A stretch of 5,650 nucleotides of DNA from the NCBI GenBank assembly GCA_018968995.1, contig JAGWZD010000147.1, positions 1 through 5,650 on the forward strand. The letters are read 5' to 3'. The notes under the pieces are model-generated. The model saw nothing but the letters and a program-made list of their open reading frames with translations, was not told the DNA's origin and did not search any database. The stretch is from Bdellovibrionales bacterium. Lineage in GTDB: Bacteria > Bdellovibrionota > UBA1018. Below are positions 1-4,503 of this stretch, piece by piece; positions within the stretch are counted from its first letter, which is position 1, and each line of letters begins with the position of its first letter. The position numbers and the translations under genes were made by a program.

Positions 1-104
1 CAAGAGATCCTTTCGCCAAGAATTTGTCGGCACTCAGCTCAGTCGTAGCGACTTCTGAGCAACCTGGAAGTTTCACCATGGACCGTTAGGGGCACTCTGG
101 AGCC

Positions 105-133
105 GTGACATTCCTCTGAAAATAGTGTGTTTT
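105..133 (+). promoter_or_regulatory. Weak sigma70-like promoter candidate for the oxidoreductase gene
   Basis: GTGACA at 105-110 matches five of six bases of the -35 consensus. It is followed after 17 bp by TGTTTT at 128-133, which matches the -10 consensus at only three of six positions. The spacing is right and the place is right, about 45 bp before the start codon, but the -10 is poor. If real, transcription would start near 140, so the inverted repeat at 137-161 would lie at the very 5' end of the mRNA. Confidence 0.2.
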
Positions 134-136
134 TAA

Positions 137-161
137 GTCCGGCGTGGTGTCTTCGCCGGAC
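137..161 (+). promoter_or_regulatory. Perfect 8-bp inverted repeat just upstream of the oxidoreductase RBS
   Basis: GTCCGGCG at 137-144 is exactly complementary to CGCCGGAC at 154-161, with a 9-nt loop. The stem is very GC-rich and ends six or seven bases before the Shine-Dalgarno stretch AGAGGAAGG (167-175). It is not a standard terminator on either strand because no T tract follows it. It could be a 5' mRNA stem-loop that affects stability or translation, or a DNA operator. The sequence does not say which. Confidence 0.4.
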
Positions 162-178
162 GATTCAGAGGAAGGTTC

Positions 179-1222
179 ATGAGAGCACTAGTTCTGACCA
201 GAAAAGGAGAAGCTCGCCGAGCTTTTGAGCTTCGCGAACTTCCCGATCCCAAACCAGCCGACGATGAAGTGTTGATCGAAACAGAGTTTTCCGGGGTGAA
301 CTTCGCAGACGTGATGGCTCGCTTGGGCTTATACCCCGATGCGCCGCCTCTTCCATGTGTGTTGGGGTATGAGGTGGTGGGAACAATTCGGTCCTTAGGC
401 AATCAGGTCGGTATTTTGCGCCCCGATCTTCAAGTGGGTCAGCGAGTCGTAGCCTTAACCCGCTTCGGCGGCTACGCCTCAATGGCTTGTCCAAAGGCGA
501 TCGTTGTTTTCGAAATCTCCAAAGATACCGACGGGGCGGAGGCGACGGCCATGGCGACCCAAGGGGCGACCGCCTATCTTGCCGCGGAGGAATGTGCCCG
601 GTTGCAGGCAGGCGATCGAGTGCTGATTCATGCTGCCGCTGGAGGAGTGGGGCTTTTTCTGGTTCAGCTTGCCCAGCGGCGAGAGTGTCAGGTGATTGCA
701 ACGGCTGGAAGCGAGGAGAAGCTGGATCTCCTTCGTAAGCAGTTTGCAGTGGATCTAGCCATTAATTATCGACGTGAATCTTTCGTGAAGAAAATTCGCT
801 CTTTTGCGAATTCGAAGACCCCCATCGATGTGGTTTTCGATTCCATTGGGGGGAGTGTTTATCATCAGTCCCGTCAGTTACTGGCCCCATTGGGCAGGAT
901 GGTTTCACTGGGTGTAGCTGAAATGACCAGCAGCAGTCCTTTCAGGGGTATACGAGCAGCATGGAGTGCCCTTCAGTTTGGCTGGATTCATCCCCTGACT
1001 CTTCTGGATCGATCGCAATCACTGACTGGGCTCAATGTGCTGCGAGTGGCCGACCTCCAGCCTGGCAAGCTCCAAAAAGCATTTGTAGAAATTCAGTCGC
1101 TCGTTCGAAAAGGGGACTTACAGCCTTTCGTTGGCGCCAGTTTCCCTATTCGAGAAGTCGGGGCGGCTCATGAACTTTTGGCGAGTCGACAGTCGGTGGG
1201 AAAGATCGCCCTTCGCTGGTGA
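179..1222 (+). CDS. Zinc-independent MDR-family NAD(P)H oxidoreductase (quinone oxidoreductase / VAT-1-like)
   Basis: This 347-residue protein has the full length of a medium-chain dehydrogenase/reductase. An N-terminal GroES-like domain (about residues 1-120) includes SGVNFADVMARLGLYP at 38-53 and GYEVVG at 63-68, followed by VALTRFGGYA at 91-100. A Rossmann domain follows, with the nucleotide-binding loop AAAGGVG at 152-158, and DVVFDSIGG at 217-225. The zinc-site His of alcohol dehydrogenases (GHE) is Tyr here (GYE) and no structural-zinc cysteine cluster is visible, so it belongs to the zinc-free quinone oxidoreductase branch. Family members reduce quinones or other enones and carbonyls with NAD(P)H in the cytoplasm; the substrate cannot be read from sequence. 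The N-terminal motif order and the phrase LTRFGGYA resemble VAT-1-like members. The ATG has a strong Shine-Dalgarno sequence (AGAGGAAGG, 167-175). The gene stands alone on the + strand, convergent with the - strand block. Confidence 0.92.
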   Translation: MRALVLTRKGEARRAFELRELPDPKPADDEVLIETEFSGVNFADVMARLGLYPDAPPLPCVLGYEVVGTIRSLGNQVGILRPDLQVGQRVVALTRFGGYASMACPKAIVVFEISKDTDGAEATAMATQGATAYLAAEECARLQAGDRVLIHAAAGGVGLFLVQLAQRRECQVIATAGSEEKLDLLRKQFAVDLAINYRRESFVKKIRSFANSKTPIDVVFDSIGGSVYHQSRQLLAPLGRMVSLGVAEMTSSSPFRGIRAAWSALQFGWIHPLTLLDRSQSLTGLNVLRVADLQPGKLQKAFVEIQSLVRKGDLQPFVGASFPIREVGAAHELLASRQSVGKIALRW

Positions 1223-1231
1223 AATTAATTC

Positions 1232-1253
1232 GGCCTTTAGAATACTAGAGGCT
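1232..1253 (+). terminator. Candidate terminator stem-loop between convergent genes
   Basis: GCCTTTAG (1233-1240) pairs with CTAGAGGC (1245-1252) around an AATA tetraloop, with one G-U pair. A further G-U pair (1232 with 1253) is possible. On the + strand the stem is followed by a short TTT, so it fits a weak intrinsic terminator for the oxidoreductase gene, starting 9 nt after its stop. In the - strand RNA the G-U pair becomes a C-A mismatch and the following sequence is AT-rich, so termination there would be weaker. The left arm contains the TAA stop of the lipoprotein gene (1239-1237), so the hairpin overlaps that gene's end. Confidence 0.45.
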
Positions 1254-1821
1254 TTGAAGATCTCATCCAATTCTTTGTCTTTAAGAGATAGGTCCAGTCT
1301 TGAAAGTCCAGTGCATTTCCATCAGTGTCTTTCATGGAGCCTGTCTTTTCCTTTCTGGAGATCAAGCCAGAGTCGATCGAGATTCTGAGTTGAAACCGAT
1401 CGGCCAGGAGTTTTAATCGGATCACTTCGCCAGAAAAGTGCGCTTTCGAGAACACAATTTCACTCCACTCTTTATCCTGACTCTGGATAAACAGGATCGG
1501 AACTTCTCCCGAGCGTCCCTCAATCGTATGGTCGAGCGTAGCAATAGTGCCGATTTCGGTTTCGGAGACGATCGTCCATTCAAAGGCTGGGTAAGTCTGT
1601 GTGAAGTCGCGTATGATTTGGCCCGTTTTTTTTTCGAGCAGTAGGGCGACGGTCACGGTTTTGCCCCCGTAGTCTTCAGAAGTCACTTTTTTTTCAGAAA
1701 AGATCCAGCTGGGGGTGTGGATTCGAATCGAATGAGAGGGCGCACTTTTACGCGACCCCATGGTCGAGCAGGAGGTCAATGCAAGCAAAAATCCGACGAT
1801 ACTTAGCGATTTGCCAATCAT
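1237..1821 (-). CDS. Small uncharacterised lipoprotein
   Basis: The product is a 194-residue protein of unknown function. Residues 1-18 form a classical lipoprotein signal: Lys4, then a hydrophobic stretch (SIVGFLLA) and the lipobox LTSC with the lipidated Cys at 18. Ser at +2 would send it to the outer membrane under the E. coli Lol rule. The mature part alternates short beta-like segments (GKTVTVALLLEKKTG, EVPILFIQS, EVIRLKLLADRFQLRISID) with charged turns, which suggests a compact beta-rich domain, and has no other transmembrane segment. I do not recognise a family. The ATG has AAGAAAGG four bases upstream. It is the last gene of the - strand block, 21 nt after the ATP-grasp gene. Two A tracts lie within the coding strand (A8 at 1694-1687, A9 at 1634-1626), each encoding Glu-Lys-Lys. 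Confidence 0.8.
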   Translation of the reverse strand: MIGKSLSIVGFLLALTSCSTMGSRKSAPSHSIRIHTPSWIFSEKKVTSEDYGGKTVTVALLLEKKTGQIIRDFTQTYPAFEWTIVSETEIGTIATLDHTIEGRSGEVPILFIQSQDKEWSEIVFSKAHFSGEVIRLKLLADRFQLRISIDSGLISRKEKTGSMKDTDGNALDFQDWTYLLKTKNWMRSSKPLVF

Positions 1822-1842
1822 GGAACCTTTCTTATGGCACGT

Positions 1843-2844
1843 TTAGGCGAGATTGAGAATTCTTGAGAGGACTGCATCATAGTCGAGTCCGAGTTTCGCA
1901 GCAGACAGCATAAAGTCTTCATCTTTACCAATGGCGGGGTTGGGGTTCACTTCAATGACATAAACCTCACCAGTGGGCTTCATGCGTAGATCCACTCTGC
2001 CGTAACCCTTGAGCCCCAACGCCCGGTAAGCGTTCTTACAGATTTCCAAGATTCGCTCTTCCTGTTGCTCGGAAATTCGACCCGCTGGACCCGTATCGAT
2101 TCCCCAGCGCTCTCGGTAGTTGTCGTCCCATTTTGCCCGATAAGTAGCAAATCTAGGTTCACCCTCAGGAACCTCTTTGAAAAATAACTCGCGTGGAGGG
2201 AGCGCGGTTAGCCGGTCATTTCCAAGAATACCGACATAGAGTTCACGCCCATCGATGTATTCCTCAACGATCGCGTCTGCCTCGAGTCGATCATGAATAA
2301 ACTTAATACGGTCAATAGCGTCTTTCTCGTTAGAGGCGAGCGAAACTTGCGAGATTCCTTCAGACGCCTCGAGCTTCAGGGGCTTCACAAACACGGGGAA
2401 GTTAAATTTTTTCAGACTTCGCAAAGGCTTTGAGCGGCTTGCGATAATAAATTCAGGAACAGGAATGTCATGATAAGCGAGTATCTTTTTTGTGAGTCCT
2501 TTGTCTTTGCAGATTTGCAGAGCCTCGGGGCCTGCGCCAGTATATTTTAGGCCCATCAATTCGAGTAAGGCAACAACATGGGGTTCGTACTTGCGATCAT
2601 TGTGGGCGGCTTCACATAAGTTAAACACCATGTCCGGACGATTTTCCTGCAGTTCCTGAATTAAGGGTTTCAGTTCATCAAATAGCCCGAATAGGCGCAC
2701 CTGGTGTCCTTGTTTTTTCAGAGCTTGAACGAGATCAGCATCATTCTTCCATCCCTCTGTCTTTAAAAGTTCAGGATACTCAGATGGATCAATCCGTTTG
2801 GAGAGGTCAAAGAGAATCAGAATGTCAAGTTGACGTGTGCTCAT
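1843..2844 (-). CDS. ATP-grasp ligase of the D-alanine-D-alanine ligase fold
   Basis: This 333-residue protein has the domain order of a Ddl-type ATP-grasp enzyme, which joins a carboxylate to an amine through an acyl-phosphate using ATP. The N-terminal pre-ATP-grasp domain has DMVFNLCEAA at 71-80, then YTGAGPEAL at 101-109 and the conserved DKGLTKKIL at 114-122. The ATP-binding part contains FPVFVKPLKLEASEGI (149-164) and IVEEYIDGRELYVGILG (192-208). The metal site is RVDLR (283-287) followed by EVYVIEVNPNPAIG (293-306), giving Asp285, Glu298 and Asn300 as the expected Mg ligands. The Ddl motif HGxxGEDG is absent and the loop at 234-256 (TYRAKWDDNYRERWG...) is not that of true Ddl, so peptidoglycan D-Ala-D-Ala synthesis is unlikely. 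The gene starts 6 nt after the metallopeptidase stop and has no strong Shine-Dalgarno sequence, which suggests translational coupling. Substrates are unknown. Confidence 0.88.
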   Translation of the reverse strand: MSTRQLDILILFDLSKRIDPSEYPELLKTEGWKNDADLVQALKKQGHQVRLFGLFDELKPLIQELQENRPDMVFNLCEAAHNDRKYEPHVVALLELMGLKYTGAGPEALQICKDKGLTKKILAYHDIPVPEFIIASRSKPLRSLKKFNFPVFVKPLKLEASEGISQVSLASNEKDAIDRIKFIHDRLEADAIVEEYIDGRELYVGILGNDRLTALPPRELFFKEVPEGEPRFATYRAKWDDNYRERWGIDTGPAGRISEQQEERILEICKNAYRALGLKGYGRVDLRMKPTGEVYVIEVNPNPAIGKDEDFMLSAAKLGLDYDAVLSRILNLA

Positions 2845-2850
2845 TGGAAG

Positions 2851-3879
2851 TTAGACCGTTCTCTTAAACTTGCCAGTATGAAGGTAGTTTGTCACGAGAG
2901 TAGCAAGATATGAAGCAACCTCTAGGCTCGTTTGAGTGATATCCTTACCCAGCCGTAGATCTAACGTTTCGCATCGATCCTGAAGTTTTTTCACCAATCT
3001 TTGCACCGGAAATTTTCTTTCGCCCGTCCATTTGCTCACGCTGTCGATGATAATTTTTTGATTTCTACGCATAAAGCCAGAGGCACCGGCATCTCTTTTG
3101 GAGAGCTCAGGGGGGCCACTAAATATCTTACGCAAGTCTTCGTCGTAAAAATCTGGGTATTCATCGGCGTGCTCGCGTTTGCGCTTGGCATAGTAATTTT
3201 CTAGAGTGGTCGACATTCGAGTGGCCGAAAAAGGAAGGTTCTTTCCGGGAACAACCCAGGGCTTTCCAGCGCTTAGTCGAACCTGCTCGTCGATGTACTC
3301 TAGCTTTTCAAGGGCAACAGGCCACTTCGAGTACTCGCTCCGCCAGTTTTTGTCTGAAGCGAGCCACACAGCAAAGGTTTCAGCAAAATCCTCATCGGGG
3401 TGTGCTTGAGCGTACCAGTTCGGCAAATGTCGTACATAGCTGCGGCTATAGGGTTTCGGTCGATAGTTCTCTGGAGCATACTCCTGGCTGGGCGAACCAA
3501 AGAGGCGGCGCCATTTTCTGGTTTTTGAAAAGCCATAGGCATGATCAAAGCAGTGTCCAGCTTCGTGTCGCAGGAGTTTCTCGCACCATTCGGAAGTGCC
3601 GCCCTCTACTTCGAGCATCATTTTTCGCTCAAGGGTCATCAGTCTGGGGTGGGCAAGGTAGAACGGAATAGAAATCGCGACAACACCCGCCGGACTAAAC
3701 CATTCGTCTCCGAGATACACGTGCGGATGAAAGGCGAGCCCCTTCGATGATAATTCCCCCTGAAGGTGTTCCACTCGCTCGTGTAGCCACGAACCTTCGA
3801 TGGTGAGGCGAAGTTCAGATATTCGAAGCTTGAGAAGCTCTTCGTCCTTCAGTGAGTTCCAATCGAATTCTGAGGTCAT
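2851..3879 (-). CDS. Putative zinc metallopeptidase (HEAGH, gluzincin-like)
   Basis: The protein has 342 residues from the ATG at 3879; numbers below count from the longer TTG start at 3894 (347 residues). The zinc motif HEAGH lies at 110-114, in LLRHEAGHCFDHAYGF. A second conserved block, HPDEDFAETFAVWLAS (165-180), probably supplies the third ligand, Glu172 being the best candidate. This pair of motifs resembles the putative zinc-binding metallopeptidases grouped as Peptidase_Mx / COG4307, though that family name is from memory. There is no signal peptide or transmembrane segment, so it is probably cytoplasmic. The C-terminal part (about 225-347) is charged and helical, with no recognised domain. 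I prefer the ATG at 3879 because GGGA sits 6 nt upstream of it, while the TTG at 3894 has no Shine-Dalgarno sequence; ATG 3885 is also possible. It lies between folE and the ATP-grasp gene. Substrate unknown. Confidence 0.82.
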   Translation of the reverse strand: MTSEFDWNSLKDEELLKLRISELRLTIEGSWLHERVEHLQGELSSKGLAFHPHVYLGDEWFSPAGVVAISIPFYLAHPRLMTLERKMMLEVEGGTSEWCEKLLRHEAGHCFDHAYGFSKTRKWRRLFGSPSQEYAPENYRPKPYSRSYVRHLPNWYAQAHPDEDFAETFAVWLASDKNWRSEYSKWPVALEKLEYIDEQVRLSAGKPWVVPGKNLPFSATRMSTTLENYYAKRKREHADEYPDFYDEDLRKIFSGPPELSKRDAGASGFMRRNQKIIIDSVSKWTGERKFPVQRLVKKLQDRCETLDLRLGKDITQTSLEVASYLATLVTNYLHTGKFKRTV

Positions 3880-3885
3880 GATCAT

Positions 3886-3889
3886 TCCC
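3886..3889 (-). promoter_or_regulatory. Ribosome binding site that favours ATG 3879 for the metallopeptidase
   Basis: On the - strand GGGA (3889-3886) is followed by a 6-nt spacer and ATG at 3879-3877. The upstream in-frame TTG at 3894 is preceded by TCTGCT, with no purine-rich site. The first five residues of the longer version are therefore probably not translated. Confidence 0.5.
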
Positions 3890-3903
3890 GTCAAAGCAGA
3901 ATC

Positions 3904-4503
3904 TTAGCGTCGATCACCCATGCCTAAGAGGTGAAGAAGCTCTTGCCTGGTGATCGCATTTGTTTTGAAGCTTCCGAGCATTGAACTGGTGATCGTGTAG
4001 CTGCTCTGTTTTTCCACTCCGCGCATCATCATGCAGAGGTGGAAACACTCCATGATCACGGCAACCCCGTGAGGCTTTAAAATATCCATCAATGAATTTG
4101 AGACTTGAGTGGTGAGTCGTTCCTGAACTTGCAGGCGTCGTGCGAAGACGTCGACGATCCGAGGTATCTTGGAGAGCCCGATAATTCTTCCTTTAGGAAG
4201 GTAGGCGACGTGAGCCTTGCCATAAAAAGGAAGAAGGTGATGCTCACAAAGTGAGAATAGCTCGATATCGCGAACAATAACAATTTCGCTCTGTTCTTGG
4301 TGGAATAAGCCTTTACCGACAACACTAGCGGGATCGATGCCGTAGCCCGAGGTGAGGTAGCGCATGGCCTTCGCGTATCGTTCTGGCGTTCGGCTTAGTC
4401 CCTCTCGTGAAGGATCTTCGCCGAGTTCCTCTAAAATTTGACGCATTTGCGCAGCAACGGGCTCCAGTTTGAGATCCGTTTTTTGCGCAGGTTTTCTGCT
4501 CAA
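3904..4503 (-). CDS. folE: GTP cyclohydrolase I (type IA)
   Basis: FolE hydrolyses GTP to 7,8-dihydroneopterin triphosphate and formate, the first step of folate and pterin synthesis, as a zinc-dependent homodecamer in the cytoplasm. This 199-residue protein shows the family along its whole length: LGEDPSREGLSRTPER (27-42), FSLCEHHLLPFYGKAHVAY (83-101), GLSKIPRIVDVFARRLQVQERLT (109-131) and MECFHLCMMMRGV (151-163). Cys86, His89 and Cys157 line up with the E. coli zinc ligands Cys110, His113 and Cys181; His88 and His155 match the catalytic His112 and His179. Cys153 replaces the usual Ala of the EAxHxCM motif. The start is a TTG (4503-4501) sharing bases with the TGA of the phosphoesterase gene, with Shine-Dalgarno GGTGGGGA (4518-4511) 7 nt upstream. 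The two genes are therefore probably translationally coupled. Confidence 0.96.
   Translation of the reverse strand: MSRKPAQKTDLKLEPVAAQMRQILEELGEDPSREGLSRTPERYAKAMRYLTSGYGIDPASVVGKGLFHQEQSEIVIVRDIELFSLCEHHLLPFYGKAHVAYLPKGRIIGLSKIPRIVDVFARRLQVQERLTTQVSNSLMDILKPHGVAVIMECFHLCMMMRGVEKQSSYTITSSMLGSFKTNAITRQELLHLLGMGDRR

Larger units (their letters stand above)
1..178. other. Left-edge region before the oxidoreductase gene; flanking gene unresolved
   Basis: No complete gene is visible here. Three partial reading frames touch the left edge and I cannot choose between them. A + frame ends in TGA at 56-58 (tail ...EFVGTQLSRSDF). A second + frame ends in TAG at 87-89 (tail ...GSFTMDR). A - strand frame begins at ATG 79-77 (MVKLPGCSEVATTELSADKF...) and stays open to position 1. 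The - strand frame would make the flanking gene divergent, but its ATG has no clear Shine-Dalgarno sequence. The stretch from about 90 to 178 looks non-coding and holds a weak promoter candidate and an inverted repeat, listed separately. Confidence 0.4.

Noticed and set aside
177..701. A 174-residue open frame on the - strand opposite the oxidoreductase gene
   Set aside because: It lies wholly antisense to a clear MDR gene, and its translation is rich in Arg, Pro and Ser with no recognisable motif, as expected for a shadow frame.
1237..2844. A ribosomally made peptide (RiPP) cluster with the ATP-grasp protein as modifying enzyme
   Set aside because: No short precursor-like gene is seen near the ligase, the intergenic gaps (6 and 21 nt) leave no room for one, and the lipoprotein is exported rather than leader-core shaped.
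1843..2844. True D-alanine-D-alanine ligase (ddl)
   Set aside because: The ATP-grasp core fits, but the Ddl substrate motifs are missing and no peptidoglycan genes are adjacent.
3402..3750. Two overlapping + strand frames of 69-89 residues opposite the metallopeptidase
   Set aside because: They are antisense to the HEAGH-coding region, have no Shine-Dalgarno support and no family resemblance.
3904..4503. FolE as part of a 7-deazaguanine DNA-modification or queuosine cluster
   Set aside because: FolE also feeds preQ0 synthesis, but no QueD, QueE, QueC or Dpd-type gene is present, and the neighbours do not fit that pathway.
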